From Adlercreutzia sp. ZJ176 (GTDB lineage: Bacteria; Actinomycetota; Coriobacteriia; Coriobacteriales; Eggerthellaceae): a DNA stretch of 64,000 bases. How positions within the stretch are numbered: position 1 is the first letter of the stretch; every line of letters starts with the position of its first letter. Below, piece after piece: positions 1 through 9,945 of the stretch. The stretch spans positions 1-64,000 of the forward strand of contig NZ_JAAKEC010000005.1 in the NCBI RefSeq assembly GCF_011038975.1, given 5' to 3'. The translations under genes and the position numbers were made by a program. A model generated the notes under the pieces. That model had not been told where the DNA came from. It was given only the letters and a program-made list of their open reading frames with translations, and did not search any database.

Positions 1-215
1 CCGGGGGCCGCCGGGGCGCCGGGCGCCGCGGGCGCGCCGGGGGCCGCGGGGGCGCCGGGCACGGCCTTCTCGCCGTTGAGGTAGGGGGTGAAGTCGCACT
101 TGCAGAAGGGGCAGGACTTCAGGACGAGGCCGCCCATGGACTGGATGGGCTTGCCGCACTCGGGGCACTTGTTCGGGCCCGCGCCCGCAGAGGCATCTGC
201 CGGTCTAAAACACAT
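1..215 (-). CDS. Zinc-ribbon protein with Gly-Ala-Pro tail (partial)
   Basis: The gene starts at an ATG at 215 behind a good AGGAG site and runs off the left edge of the window, so only about 71 residues are visible. Residues 17-40 hold two CxxC knuckles (CPECGK and CPFCKC), a classic short zinc ribbon. Downstream the protein becomes a low-complexity run of Gly-Ala-Pro triplets that continues past the edge. The ribbon probably binds zinc structurally; no catalytic motif is visible, and no specific function can be assigned. A tail of this kind usually links a ribbon to a further domain, which here would lie outside the window. Confidence 0.8.
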   Translation of the reverse strand, partial: MCFRPADASAGAGPNKCPECGKPIQSMGGLVLKSCPFCKCDFTPYLNGEKAVPGAPAAPGAPAAPGAPAAP

Positions 216-231
216 GTTGATCTCCTTTCTT

Positions 232-254
232 GTTTTCGCTACGTTCGCGAAAAC
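232..254. promoter_or_regulatory. Inverted repeat upstream of the zinc-ribbon gene
   Basis: GTTTTCGC and GCGAAAAC form perfect 8-bp arms around a 7-nt loop, just upstream of the ribosome binding site of the minus-strand zinc-ribbon gene. It could be an operator or a 5' leader hairpin. The sequence alone does not decide which. Confidence 0.45.
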
Positions 255-454
255 TTTCCGGCGATAGATTACGAGAAGGCGCCTTGCGTGTGGTCAGACT
301 TTCGGTGCTCACTTTCAGGGCTGAGCGGTCGATTTTCGGTTTGATTTTCCTCGAACCCTCATACTCCGCTTTTTCGCGTTTTCCCACGTGAATAGTGCTG
401 TTTGAGTCTGATTGAGCGTGCGGTTCACCTCAGGGGAAATTTCAGCGCGCACGC

Positions 455-482
455 TCGTTTTTCACGATGCGATTGCTAGAAT
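455..482 (+). promoter_or_regulatory. Possible promoter of the LuxR-type regulator
   Basis: TAGAAT at 477-482 resembles a -10 box. The -35 candidate at about 455-460 (TCGTTT) is poor. If real, transcription would begin near 489 and favour the ATG at 529 as the start. The rest of 216-528 shows no gene. Confidence 0.35.
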
Positions 483-528
483 GCAGACCGTACCCGCAAC
501 CAGAGCGATTCCCTTGAAGGTAGGCACC

Positions 529-2316
529 ATGGCATTGCACCTCCCGCGCGTGAACGTCGTCATCAGCGACGCCCGAGGCTTCGACTCCCAAGGCGAGCTT
601 TCCGCGCTCTCCATCGGCTTCGGCCTGCACCAGGCGTGGATCTACGCGACCCTCTTCGGCACCTCCGCCCTCTTCGGCGTGCCGCAGCTGACCCCGCTCG
701 GAGCGCGCTCGTTCTCGTTCGCCTCCATCACGGAGTTCTTCATAGCCGCCATCGTCACGTTCATCGTGTCGCTGCTCGTCATGGGCGTGACCGACCAGCG
801 CTTCCTGCGCTTCTACACCTCCAAGCGCGCCATGCGGGCGTCGGCGGTGCTCATGTGCGCGGCGACCTTCGCGCTGTTCATTCCCGCCACCGGCGGCGCG
901 ATGACCGCGCTCTCCGTGGCGGCGGGCATGGTGTCGGGCGCGGGCTCGGCTCTGCTGCTGCTGTTCTGGGGAACGGCGTTCGCGCGCTGCAGCTCCTCGA
1001 GCATCGTGATGAACACCATGATCGCGATGGTGTTCGCCATGGTCGTGTACGCCGTGCTGCTCTACCTGGTGCCCGCGCCGCTTTCGGGCATCATCGCGGC
1101 GCTTCTGCCCCTCGCCGAGCTCCCCATCCTGTGGAAGAAGACGCCCGAGAGCTACATCCTGCGCCACGAGGTGCCCCTCTTCGAGCCGCTGCCCGTTCGC
1201 AAGGGACGCTTCACGGCGCGCTTCGGCGTGCCGGTCCTGCTCGCGGGCTTCGCGCTCGGGTCGCTGCGCTCCATCTCCACGCAGATCATCCTCCCCTCGC
1301 CCGACCTGTCGGTGAACGCGCTCGTGATGGTGGCCGCGGCCATCGTGGTGGTGGTGATCCTCATGCTCACGCTGTTCGCGGGCATGCACCGCTACTGGGA
1401 CTCGCTGTTCCGCGTGATGCTGCCCGTGGTGATGCTCACGCTGTGCTTTCTGCCCCTCTCGATCACCGACAACTCCATCGCCGCGTCCATCATCCTCGTG
1501 ACGGGCTACCTGTGCCTCGAGGCGCTCATGTGGATCTTCTTCGGGCAGCTGTGCCAGACGTTCCGCCTCTCGGCCGTGTTCGTGTTCGGCGTGGGGCGCG
1601 GCGTCCTGGCCCTCGGCTCGCTCGTGGGCACCATGACGCTCACGAACCCCGCCATGCTCGACGCGCTCACGCCGTTCGGCTCCTACGGCGGCATCCTGTT
1701 CTACATCGCCGCGCTCGTGCTGGCCTACATGTTCCTGCCGCGCGTGCGCGACATCAAGCGGATGATCGACCCCGACTTCGAGCATCGCCACACCCCGCTC
1801 GACGACATCAACGACGAGGCAGCCGAGCTCGACGCGGTGGTGCGCGACCAGCCGCGCGCGGAGAACGACCCGCTCAGCCCGCAGGGCTCCTCGCCCCTTG
1901 AGACGATCGCCGACAGCGGGCGGCTGACCATATCGCACGACGAGGCAGCCGCCGAGCTGAACGCGCGCATGATCAGCACCGACGACCTCATGGACGAGGG
2001 CACGCTGGCCGCCATCGACGCCGCGCGCGTCAACGGCGAGAAGGACCGCACCCCCGTCGTGGAGACGCCGTCGAAGAAGCGCAGCGGACGGTTCCGCACG
2101 CAGTGCGAGACGATCGCAAACCGCTACCTGCTGTCCCGCCGCGAGACCGAGGTGCTCTTCCTGCTGGCGAAGGGGTACAACGCCGCCTACATCCAGAAGA
2201 AGCTCTGCATCACGCAGTCCACCGCCAAGACGCACATCTACCACATCTACCAGAAGCTCGACATCCACACGCAGCAGGAGCTGCTCGCGATGGTGTCCGA
2301 GGAGGACGAGCGGTAG
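529..2316 (+). CDS. LuxR-family regulator with multi-span membrane N-terminus
   Basis: This protein of about 595 residues has roughly a dozen hydrophobic membrane segments in its first 420 residues, an acidic linker, and a LuxR/FixJ-type helix-turn-helix in the last 65 residues (LSRRETEVL ... STAKTHIYHIYQKL). The architecture, a transporter-like membrane sensor fused to a DNA-binding domain, is expanded in Eggerthellaceae, where such genes often sit beside the respiratory or transport genes they control. The ligand is unknown. I chose the ATG at 529 because GAAGGTAGG precedes it at good spacing; a TTG at 412 and an ATG at 481 are in frame but lack a convincing site. The next gene downstream is the giant activase, so it may be the target, but this is inference. 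Confidence 0.88.
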   Translation: MALHLPRVNVVISDARGFDSQGELSALSIGFGLHQAWIYATLFGTSALFGVPQLTPLGARSFSFASITEFFIAAIVTFIVSLLVMGVTDQRFLRFYTSKRAMRASAVLMCAATFALFIPATGGAMTALSVAAGMVSGAGSALLLLFWGTAFARCSSSSIVMNTMIAMVFAMVVYAVLLYLVPAPLSGIIAALLPLAELPILWKKTPESYILRHEVPLFEPLPVRKGRFTARFGVPVLLAGFALGSLRSISTQIILPSPDLSVNALVMVAAAIVVVVILMLTLFAGMHRYWDSLFRVMLPVVMLTLCFLPLSITDNSIAASIILVTGYLCLEALMWIFFGQLCQTFRLSAVFVFGVGRGVLALGSLVGTMTLTNPAMLDALTPFGSYGGILFYIAALVLAYMFLPRVRDIKRMIDPDFEHRHTPLDDINDEAAELDAVVRDQPRAENDPLSPQGSSPLETIADSGRLTISHDEAAAELNARMISTDDLMDEGTLAAIDAARVNGEKDRTPVVETPSKKRSGRFRTQCETIANRYLLSRRETEVLFLLAKGYNAAYIQKKLCITQSTAKTHIYHIYQKLDIHTQQELLAMVSEEDER

Positions 2317-2344
2317 GGGCGGCGCCTGCGGGCGACTTGCCCGC

Positions 2345-2419
2345 GGGCGGGCGGTCTGCCTGCGAGCGCGTGGCCCTGGGCGGGCGGTCTGCCTGCGAGC
2401 GCGTGGCCCTGGGCGGGCG
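2345..2419. repeat. 33-bp tandem repeat, 2.3 copies
   Basis: Two identical 33-bp units (2345-2377 and 2378-2410) are followed by a 9-bp partial third copy in the gap between the regulator and the giant activase. The unit begins GGGCGGGCGGTCTGCC. It looks like a small minisatellite produced by replication slippage; no gene is supported there. Confidence 0.85.
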
Positions 2420-2521
2420 TCTGGCGCGCCAGGCTAGACGGCCCGCACGCCATAATATCGTGGGAAACTACACGCGCGTGTCAGCGCCCCCTCAGGCGGG
2501 CATTCTCATGACTTTTGTCGG

Positions 2522-2550
2522 TTTATGTTGCGCTGAAGTGCTCCTATAAT
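2522..2550 (+). promoter_or_regulatory. Promoter of the giant activase gene
   Basis: A consensus -10 box TATAAT lies at 2545-2550, with TTTATG at 2522-2527 as a weak -35 at 17-bp spacing. Transcription would start near 2557, which rules out the in-frame TTG at 2550 as a start and supports the ATG at 2628. Confidence 0.5.
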
Positions 2551-2627
2551 TGGGCTATGGCACTATTAGGAATCTTTATACCCACGCACGTTTGTCAGGG
2601 GAGCAACGCGCGCAGCAGGAGGCCTGC

Positions 2628-5600
2628 ATGACGGGCGCGTCGTCGCATCTGCTCGTCGGCATTGACGTCGGGTCGACCACCGCGAAGGTGGCCGCGCTCG
2701 ACGCGGACACGCGCGCCCTCGTGTTCTCACGCTACCGCCGCCACCACGCGCAGCAGGCCGCCTGCGCGAGCGCCCTGCTCGCCGAGCTGCGCGCAGCCTT
2801 CCCCCGCGCGCGCGTCGAGGCCGCCGTGACGGGCTCGGGCGGCACCACGGTAGCACGCCTGCTCGACGTGCCCTACGTGCAGGAAGTGGTCGCCAACGCG
2901 CTCGCCATCGGCGCGCGCTACCCGCAGGCGCGCTGCGCCATCGAGCTCGGCGGCCAAGACGCCAAGATGATCTTCTTCGCCGTCGACGCCGAGACCGGCA
3001 AGCTCGGCGTGGCCGACATGCGCATGAACGGAAGCTGCGCGGGCGGCACCGGCGCCTTCGTCGACGAGATCGCCACCGTGCTCAACGTGCCCGTCGAAAA
3101 GCTCGACGCGCTCGCCGCGCGCGGCACGGCGCTGCACAGCATCTCGGGCCGCTGCGGCGTGTACGCCAAGACGGACATCCAGCCGCTGCTCAACCAGGGC
3201 GTTCCCAAGGAGGACGTCGCGCTCTCGAGCATGCACGCCATCGCCAAGCAGACCATCGGCGGTCTGGCCCAGGGCATCGACATCGAGCCGCCCGTGATCT
3301 TCGAGGGCGGGCCGCTCACGTTCAACCCCACGCTCGTGCGCGTGTTCGCCGAGCGGCTGAGCCTCGCGCCCGCAGACGTCATCATCCCCGAGCACCCCGA
3401 GATCATGGTGGCGCTCGGCGCAGCCATCGCGGCACGCGACTTCCCCACGAGCCAGAACCGCGCGCTCTCGCTGAGGGAGGCCGCCGCGACGCTTGCCTCC
3501 TACAACCCCGCCGCCGACGCCGACGCGCCGCGCACGCCGCCTTTGTTCGCCACCGACGAGGAGCTCGCCGCCTTCGAGGCGCGCCACGCCGCCCCGCCCA
3601 TGAGCCCGCCCGCCGCGGCGCGCGGCGACGTGCTGCGCGCCTACCTCGGCGTGGACTCGGGCTCGACCACCACCAAGCTCGTGCTCTTGGGCGAGGACGG
3701 CGAGCCGTTCGACTCCTTCTACGCCTCCAACGAGGGCGAGCCGCTCGACGTGGCGCGCGCCGCGCTCGCCAACCTGCGCGACAAGTACCGCGAACGCGGC
3801 GTTGAGCTGGAGATACTCGGCGCCGGGTCGACCGGCTACGGCGAGCTCATGTTCGCGCAGGCGTTCCACTTCGACTACCACGCGGTGGAGACGGTGGCGC
3901 ATGCGCGCGCCGCGCAGGCCTACCTGCCGGACGTGAGCTTCGTGCTCGACATCGGCGGGCAGGACATGAAGGCCATCTGGATGGACCACGGCGTCATCAC
4001 CGACATCCTCATGAACGAGGCGTGCTCGAGCGGCTGCGGGTCGTTCTTGGAGAACTTCGCCACCACGCTCGGCATTCCCGTGGAGGGCATCGCCGAGATG
4101 GCGTTCTCGTCGGAGTCGCCCGCCGCGCTGGGGAGCCGCTGCACCGTGTTCATGAACTCGTCGGTGGTCACCGAGCAGCGCAACGGCAAGACCCCCGCCG
4201 ACATCATGGCCGGGCTGTGCGCCTCCATCGTCGAGAACGTGTTCACCAAGGTCATCCGCGTGTCGAACCTCGACGCGCTGGGGGACGCCATCATGGTGCA
4301 GGGCGGCACGTTCGCCAACGACGCCGTGCTCGCCGCCTTCGAGCGCTACGTGGGCCGCGAAGTCACGCGCGCCCCCTACCCCGGCCTGATGGGAGCCATC
4401 GGCGTAGCCCTGCTGACGAAGGAGCACCTGGCGAACGCAGCCAGCGAAAACGCAGCTCCGAAGGGGGCGGGGGGTGCCTCGCGCGCAGATTCTGCAGCGA
4501 CTGAAACAGCCCAGTGGGCTGTTTCACCAAGCGAAGCCTTGCCCGAGCACGAGGCACCCCTCGCCTCCTTCGGAGCGGACGACCCGCACCAACAAAGCCC
4601 CGCTTCCACCTTCATCGGCCTCGACGCGCTCGACGATTTCTCCTATGAGCAGCAGACCAACCTCATCTGCCCGTTCTGCGCCAACCACTGCAGCCGCACG
4701 CGCGTGGCCTTCGCCGACGGCACCTCGTGGGTGACCGGCAACCGCTGCCCCAAGGGCGAGGTCATCGGCGACGCGGGCGACGAGGGCGTGCGCGAGCAGG
4801 TGCGCGCCCGCGCCGCCGTGCTCGAGCAGGTGCCCAACTTGTTCGCCCTGCGCGAGGAGCTCCTGTTCGACGACTGGTTCTACCGCGAGGTGGCGCCCGC
4901 GCGCAACCTGCGCATCGGGCTGCCGCGCGTGCTGGCCCTGTGGGACACCGCCCCGTTCTGGCGCGTGCTCTTCGCGTCGCTCGGCTTTGTGCCCGTGTTC
5001 TCGCGCCCCAGCACGCGGCGCATGTACGAGGGCGGCCTGGCCGCCGTCACGTCGGACACCATCTGCTTCCCCGCCAAGCTCGTGCACGGGCACGTGCGTG
5101 ACCTGGCGCGGCAGAAGGTCGACCGCATCTTCATGCCCATCATCACCGCCGTCGAGCCCGAGGGCACGGCCGACACAGCCGAGAGCATGTGCGCCGTGGT
5201 GAAGGGCTACCCCATGGTGATGCGCGCCTCCGACAACCCCGAGGAGCGCTTCGGCATCCCCTTCGACACGCCGCTGTTCCACTGGTACCGGCGCGCCGAC
5301 CGCGACCGCCAGCTCACCGCCTACCTCGCGCGCACGTTCGACGTGGCGCCCGAGCTCGCGCGCGCTGCCATCGAGCAGGCCGACGCCGCGCTGCGCGCCT
5401 TCCGCGCCACCATGCGCAACGCAGGCGAGGCGGCGCTCAAGCACGCCGAGGACGCCGGCACCTTCGCCGTGGTGCTCGCCTCGCGCCCCTACCAGAACGA
5501 CCCGCTCGTGAACCACGACCTCCCGCGCATGTTCGCCGAGCAGGGCATCCCCGTGCTCACCGCCGACGCGGTGCCCGGCGTCAACGAGGTGGACCTCTCG

Positions 5601-7148
5601 AAGAGCCGCCTCGACATCGCGAACAACTTCCATGCGCGCATGCTCGCGAGCGCGCTCGTGGCGGCGCGCAGTGAGAACCTCGAGTACGCGCAGGTGGTGT
5701 CGTTCGGCTGCGGGCACGACGCCTATCTGTCCGACGAGATCATCCACCTCATGCACGAGACGTCGGGCAAGGCGCCGCTCGTCCTCAAGGTGGACGAGAC
5801 GCCCATCGAGGGGCCGCTGCGCATCCGCGTGCGCTCGTTCGTGGAGACGCTCACGCTGCGCCGCCGCCTGGGGCGCAAGCTGGCGCCGCGCGCGCTGGCC
5901 GACCCCTACCCCGTGAAGTACACGCGCGCCGACCGCGCGGCGCAGATGACGGTGCTCGTGCCGAACACCTCGCACGCGTTCTCCCGCATGATGGCCGCCG
6001 TGTTCGCCAAGCAGGGCGTGAACGCCGTGCCCATTGACCTGGGGCGCGAAGAGGCCATCCGCCTGGGGAAGAAGCACGTGCACAACGACATCTGCTTCCC
6101 CGCGCAGATCGTGATCGGCGAGGCGCTCGCCGCGCTCGAGAGCGGAAGGTACGACACGGACCACGTGTGCATCGGGATGGCGAAGTACGTGGGCGACTGC
6201 CGCCTCACGCACTACAGCGCGCTGCTGCGCAAGGCGCTCGACGACGCGGGATACGCGCACGTGCCCATCCTCACGAACGACGACGAAGACGCCCACGACC
6301 TGCACCCCGGGTTCCGGCTGAGCCTGCCGTCGGCCATGCGCATCGCGTTCGCGCTGCCGTGCATCGACGTGCTCGAGGAGCTGCTGCGCAAGATGCGCCC
6401 CTACGAGCTTGAGCCGGGCAGCGCCGATGCGGCGTTCGAGGAGGCCCTCGACGCGCTCATCGAGGGCATCGGCGGCGGAATCCGCGGCATGAACCGGGGC
6501 TTCCGCCGCGGCATCGAGATCATGGCGCGCGTGCGCTACGACCGCTCGCAGCCGCGGCCGCGCGTGCTCATCGTGGGCGAGTACCTGTTGAACTTCCACC
6601 CCGGCGCCAACCGCGACGTCGAGCGCTACCTCGAGCGCAACGGCTTCGAGATCATCGAGGCGCGCATGACCGACGTCATCCGCAAGACGTACTTCTACAA
6701 GCATGCGCAGGTGAAGGAGTACCGTGTGGACAAGCCGCTCGGCTTCAAGCTCACCAACGCCGTCTCCGACGAGTTCTTCGAGCTGGCGCACGACAACTGC
6801 GACCGCATCGCGCGGGCGCACCCGCTCTACGAGCGCCCCGCGCGCCTGCCCGAGCTGGTGCAGGCGTCTGACGACATCGTGCACCACACGTTCGACGCGG
6901 GCGAGGGCGTGCTCATCCCCGGCGAGATCCTGCACCACGCCGCGCGCGGCTGCCGCACGTTCGTGATCCTGCAGCCGTTCGGCTGCCTGCCGAACCACGT
7001 GGTGGGGCGCGGCATCGCGAAGGCGCTCAAGCGCCGCTACCCTGACGCGCAGATCCTGCCTCTGGACTACGACCCTGACGTGAGCTTCGCGAACGTGGAG
7101 AACCGCCTCCAGATGCTCGTGATGAGCGCCCAAGCCGGGAGAGCATGA
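2628..7148 (+). CDS. Giant BcrA/BadF-type double activase fused to DUF2229
   Basis: This 1506-residue protein belongs to the acyl-CoA dehydratase activase/CoA-substrate-specific ATPase group. It has two ASKHA ATPase modules: phosphate loops at about residue 10 (DVGSTTAK) and 341 (DSGSTTTK), each followed by the cysteine motif that in true activators bridges a [4Fe-4S] cluster between subunits (NGSCAGGTGAF near 136, NEACSSGCGSF near 463). A further cysteine set (CPFCANHC near 681, GNRCPKGE near 704) precedes a DUF2229-type region and a 2-hydroxyacyl-CoA-dehydratase-like C-terminus. Relatives activate radical dehydratases by ATP-driven single-electron transfer; this stand-alone fused form has no assigned substrate. 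The start is the ATG after AGGAGG at 2617-2622. No dehydratase subunits flank it. Confidence 0.9.
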   Translation: MTGASSHLLVGIDVGSTTAKVAALDADTRALVFSRYRRHHAQQAACASALLAELRAAFPRARVEAAVTGSGGTTVARLLDVPYVQEVVANALAIGARYPQARCAIELGGQDAKMIFFAVDAETGKLGVADMRMNGSCAGGTGAFVDEIATVLNVPVEKLDALAARGTALHSISGRCGVYAKTDIQPLLNQGVPKEDVALSSMHAIAKQTIGGLAQGIDIEPPVIFEGGPLTFNPTLVRVFAERLSLAPADVIIPEHPEIMVALGAAIAARDFPTSQNRALSLREAAATLASYNPAADADAPRTPPLFATDEELAAFEARHAAPPMSPPAAARGDVLRAYLGVDSGSTTTKLVLLGEDGEPFDSFYASNEGEPLDVARAALANLRDKYRERGVELEILGAGSTGYGELMFAQAFHFDYHAVETVAHARAAQAYLPDVSFVLDIGGQDMKAIWMDHGVITDILMNEACSSGCGSFLENFATTLGIPVEGIAEMAFSSESPAALGSRCTVFMNSSVVTEQRNGKTPADIMAGLCASIVENVFTKVIRVSNLDALGDAIMVQGGTFANDAVLAAFERYVGREVTRAPYPGLMGAIGVALLTKEHLANAASENAAPKGAGGASRADSAATETAQWAVSPSEALPEHEAPLASFGADDPHQQSPASTFIGLDALDDFSYEQQTNLICPFCANHCSRTRVAFADGTSWVTGNRCPKGEVIGDAGDEGVREQVRARAAVLEQVPNLFALREELLFDDWFYREVAPARNLRIGLPRVLALWDTAPFWRVLFASLGFVPVFSRPSTRRMYEGGLAAVTSDTICFPAKLVHGHVRDLARQKVDRIFMPIITAVEPEGTADTAESMCAVVKGYPMVMRASDNPEERFGIPFDTPLFHWYRRADRDRQLTAYLARTFDVAPELARAAIEQADAALRAFRATMRNAGEAALKHAEDAGTFAVVLASRPYQNDPLVNHDLPRMFAEQGIPVLTADAVPGVNEVDLSKSRLDIANNFHARMLASALVAARSENLEYAQVVSFGCGHDAYLSDEIIHLMHETSGKAPLVLKVDETPIEGPLRIRVRSFVETLTLRRRLGRKLAPRALADPYPVKYTRADRAAQMTVLVPNTSHAFSRMMAAVFAKQGVNAVPIDLGREEAIRLGKKHVHNDICFPAQIVIGEALAALESGRYDTDHVCIGMAKYVGDCRLTHYSALLRKALDDAGYAHVPILTNDDEDAHDLHPGFRLSLPSAMRIAFALPCIDVLEELLRKMRPYELEPGSADAAFEEALDALIEGIGGGIRGMNRGFRRGIEIMARVRYDRSQPRPRVLIVGEYLLNFHPGANRDVERYLERNGFEIIEARMTDVIRKTYFYKHAQVKEYRVDKPLGFKLTNAVSDEFFELAHDNCDRIARAHPLYERPARLPELVQASDDIVHHTFDAGEGVLIPGEILHHAARGCRTFVILQPFGCLPNHVVGRGIAKALKRRYPDAQILPLDYDPDVSFANVENRLQMLVMSAQAGRA

Positions 7149-7193
7149 GGAGAACAGGCCTCCTGCCATCCCGATCGAGCAGCCTCCCCTTAT

Positions 7194-7317
7194 GTCATCC
7201 TGAGCGAGCGAAGCGAGTCGAAGGATCTGCCCCCGAGCGCAGTACGCCCGCATGCGCCACTCGCCTGCGACCAGATCCTTCGACTCCGCGCCCTGCGGGC
7301 GCTCCGCTCAGGATGAC
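7194..7317. repeat. REP-like palindromic intergenic element
   Basis: Two inverted arms (7194-7229 and 7272-7317) share GTCATCCTGAGCG and GTCGAAGGATCTG blocks. The same sequence occurs as a single arm at 32970-33015. Elements built on this core are a widespread class of dispersed intergenic palindromes. Here it lies just after the giant activase gene and may also help end transcription. Confidence 0.8.
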
Positions 7318-7398
7318 ACGACGAAAGTGCCCCTGGGCCACCTGGGGGATGGCAGCGAGACAGGTGGCGTTGCCCTTCTTCATGTCCCTCGTCCTTTC

Positions 7399-9840
7399 CT
7401 ACTTGCCCAAGCCGCTCATGGCAGGAGCCGTCGCGTCGGCGAGGTCGTCCTCGTGCTCCTTGAGGCGGCGCGAGAACAGCGCGCGGCGGGTGGCAACGGA
7501 CGCGGCGTAAACCAGCGTTAACACGATGCCGAGGATGATGCAGAGGTGCACCCAGCAGCCCGCAGGGCGCTCAGCCGGCGAGGTAGCCTCGGCATCGACA
7601 TCAGCGAGCGACGGGCGACCGCCGCCGACGCCGTCCTCGGCCCCGTCCTCAAGCGCCTTCGCAGGAGGCGTGACCGCAGGGGCAGCTATCCCATCGGGCG
7701 CCGCGCCGGGAACCTGCTCCGGCGTCACAGGAACCGAAACAGCAGGCGCAACGCCAGAAGCGGCCGGCCCCGGCGTCACATCGGCAGGCGTAGCACCACC
7801 TGGAGTCACCCCGCCAGGGATGGTGCCACCAGGAGCGTCCGGAACATCGCCAGGCGCGTCAGGGACCGGCGCGGGCGTGTCGGGCCCTGGCGTGGGCGTG
7901 TCAGGTCCCGGCGCAGGTGGCGCAGGCGTCGGAATCGGGGTGTCAGGCGCTGGTATAGGAGCTGGAGGCGGCGTGGGCGCAGGCGTGGGCGTGTCAGGCC
8001 CTGGCGTGGGCGCAGGCGTGGGCGTGCCGGGCCCCGGAGTCGGCGTATCGGGTCCCGGCGCAGGTTCCGGCGTATCGGGTCCCGGCGCAGGCGTCGGCGT
8101 GCAGCTTGGCACGAACTTGGCGTAGAACGTCGTCGTGCCTTCCCAGCCACCCTCGGGAGTGCGGGGGACGAAAAACGCAGCGGGGCTGACCTTTGAGCTC
8201 AAGCCCTCGTCGCCATACCAGCCGTCAAACGCATAGCCCGGCCCGGGCGTTGCCGTGGAGCCCTTGGCGACAGCGCTTGCGTTCCTCGGGGTGACCCATT
8301 CCTCTGAGGGGCTCACGTCTCCGCCCGACGTTGCAGCTTCTCCGCCGAGCGTTTTGGCAACGTAGTTTATCCTGCCGTTCGGCCTCCACTGCGCATAGAG
8401 AACGGTGCTCTCATTGAGCTGTATCTGATCTCCGGCTTCGTATCGCACGCCCGTGCCCTGAGCCTCGGTATCCCAGCCGTCGAACTCATGGTTGAGCATC
8501 GTCCACGTACATTCTTTGACGGTAGCCTCGTCTCCCGGGCGGTACGCTCCGCTGTCGACCACAGGCGCACCTGCCACCGCGCCATTGGGATCATAGCTGA
8601 GCGAAACCTCATTGCTCCACAGAGCCTTGAAGGTGAGCTCAGCTCCGCTAGCAGGATCTCTCACGTCGCCTAGGTACGGCCAGAGCGCATTGACGTCCAC
8701 GCTTTCGCCTGCGCTATAAGTCCGCCCGTTAATGCCCAGCTGCCAACCATGGAATTGCGCCCCTCCTTTAGCAGGCTCTTCCTGAGGAAGCGTGATGACG
8801 TTGCTGTTCGGATGCTCCGTAACGTTGCCGTGGAAATAGCTCTTGCTGTCGACATAGCTGGACTCGCCGGCGAGCTGGCCGCCGTCCAGATCGTATTTCA
8901 CCTTGACGGGAATAGGGGTAGCCGCGATCACGAACTGGCGATATCTATACGATTCCTTGTCGTTCTTGCCATAGTGAAACTCTTTCGTGCAACCACGCGC
9001 TTTGGCCGAGTCGACTGCGTTCAGGAAATCCTCGAAGGGGCTCAGCGTGCCTTTATGGCGAATGTTGTCGATGTCGGAATACGTCCCGTTCATCCATCTC
9101 CCCGCACCGTCACTGCTCGCAGTTGAGGAATGCCTGAACGTCGTTCCGACGCCGTATCCTTCCTTCGTCTTCACATAGAACTCAGACCTGGTGCTCTTCT
9201 CGACCGCAAACGACTCGCCTATCCCCATCTCAGCCAGCTCGCTGCCGTTGATGCTGTAGAAGACCTGCACGTTGGAGGAGCTTTGGCCCTGGCCGTCACT
9301 GACGGCGAAGGTGGTGAAGAACAGGTTCGCCCTTTGAGGGTCTTCCACGACGGTCATTTCCCTTGCGGCCGTATAGAAGACGCCGTCCAGCGCAACTCTG
9401 GCTATGACCGTGACCTCGCCGCCAGTCAGACCGGTTATCGTTCCGTCATCAGCAACAGAGGCGACGCTTGTCACGCTCGAGGCCCATTCCACCTCGGTGC
9501 CAAAGGGCAGCGCAACAGGGCTGCCATCCCGCTCTGCCAAGAGGCTCAGGCTGGCTCCATTGCCGGATCCGACGTAGATCTGGTCGGGGCCCTCGATGGA
9601 AACGACGATCGCCGATTCGGAAGCCGACGAAGCCTCGCCGCCGTCTTCCCCAGGAGCGGCGAACGCAGGGCTGCTCGTCGTGCCCAGGACGAGCACACCT
9701 GACAGGAGCACCAAGAGAGCTTCGCCTTCGAGGGTCCCCTTTACATCCGTGAATCTCTCAAGCATCTCGACCACCCAATCCCATTTCCGCGACTTGCCGC
9801 CTGTCACGCGGGTTGTGACCGCGCCTCGTGCGGCCTCCAT
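7399..9840 (-). CDS. Exported surface protein with Big_2-like and InlB B-type repeats
   Basis: This 813-residue secreted protein has an unusually long leader: a charged stretch, a hydrophobic core near residues 40-58, and a likely signal cleavage after SSPAFA. An Ig-like Big_2-type region follows (about 75-160), then three or more Listeria-Bacteroides (InlB B) repeats, each ending in motifs like FDGW and LYAQW (about 310-590). Next is a proline-rich wall-spanning stalk of PTPAPGPDTP-like repeats (about 590-720), and finally one membrane helix and a basic tail. There is no canonical LPxTG, so anchoring by the C-terminal helix is likely. Such proteins act at the cell surface, often as adhesins. 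It is separated by 310 bp from the B12 operon and probably has its own promoter. Confidence 0.85.
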   Translation of the reverse strand: MEAARGAVTTRVTGGKSRKWDWVVEMLERFTDVKGTLEGEALLVLLSGVLVLGTTSSPAFAAPGEDGGEASSASESAIVVSIEGPDQIYVGSGNGASLSLLAERDGSPVALPFGTEVEWASSVTSVASVADDGTITGLTGGEVTVIARVALDGVFYTAAREMTVVEDPQRANLFFTTFAVSDGQGQSSSNVQVFYSINGSELAEMGIGESFAVEKSTRSEFYVKTKEGYGVGTTFRHSSTASSDGAGRWMNGTYSDIDNIRHKGTLSPFEDFLNAVDSAKARGCTKEFHYGKNDKESYRYRQFVIAATPIPVKVKYDLDGGQLAGESSYVDSKSYFHGNVTEHPNSNVITLPQEEPAKGGAQFHGWQLGINGRTYSAGESVDVNALWPYLGDVRDPASGAELTFKALWSNEVSLSYDPNGAVAGAPVVDSGAYRPGDEATVKECTWTMLNHEFDGWDTEAQGTGVRYEAGDQIQLNESTVLYAQWRPNGRINYVAKTLGGEAATSGGDVSPSEEWVTPRNASAVAKGSTATPGPGYAFDGWYGDEGLSSKVSPAAFFVPRTPEGGWEGTTTFYAKFVPSCTPTPAPGPDTPEPAPGPDTPTPGPGTPTPAPTPGPDTPTPAPTPPPAPIPAPDTPIPTPAPPAPGPDTPTPGPDTPAPVPDAPGDVPDAPGGTIPGGVTPGGATPADVTPGPAASGVAPAVSVPVTPEQVPGAAPDGIAAPAVTPPAKALEDGAEDGVGGGRPSLADVDAEATSPAERPAGCWVHLCIILGIVLTLVYAASVATRRALFSRRLKEHEDDLADATAPAMSGLGK

Positions 9841-9945
9841 TGCGCGCCTGCGCTCATGTCAAGGGGGACTCAATTGATCAGCCTTACATGAGCATTACAA
9901 ACACAAAACATGCGCGTACACGGGTGATTTCGCCCATGGAGCAGA

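Noticed and set aside
4524-7253. Long open frame (about 900 codons) on the minus strand opposite the giant activase
   Set aside because: It is rich in His, Arg, Ala and Val in the pattern of an antisense frame of GC-rich coding DNA, with no motif and no ribosome site. The plus-strand protein has clear domains.
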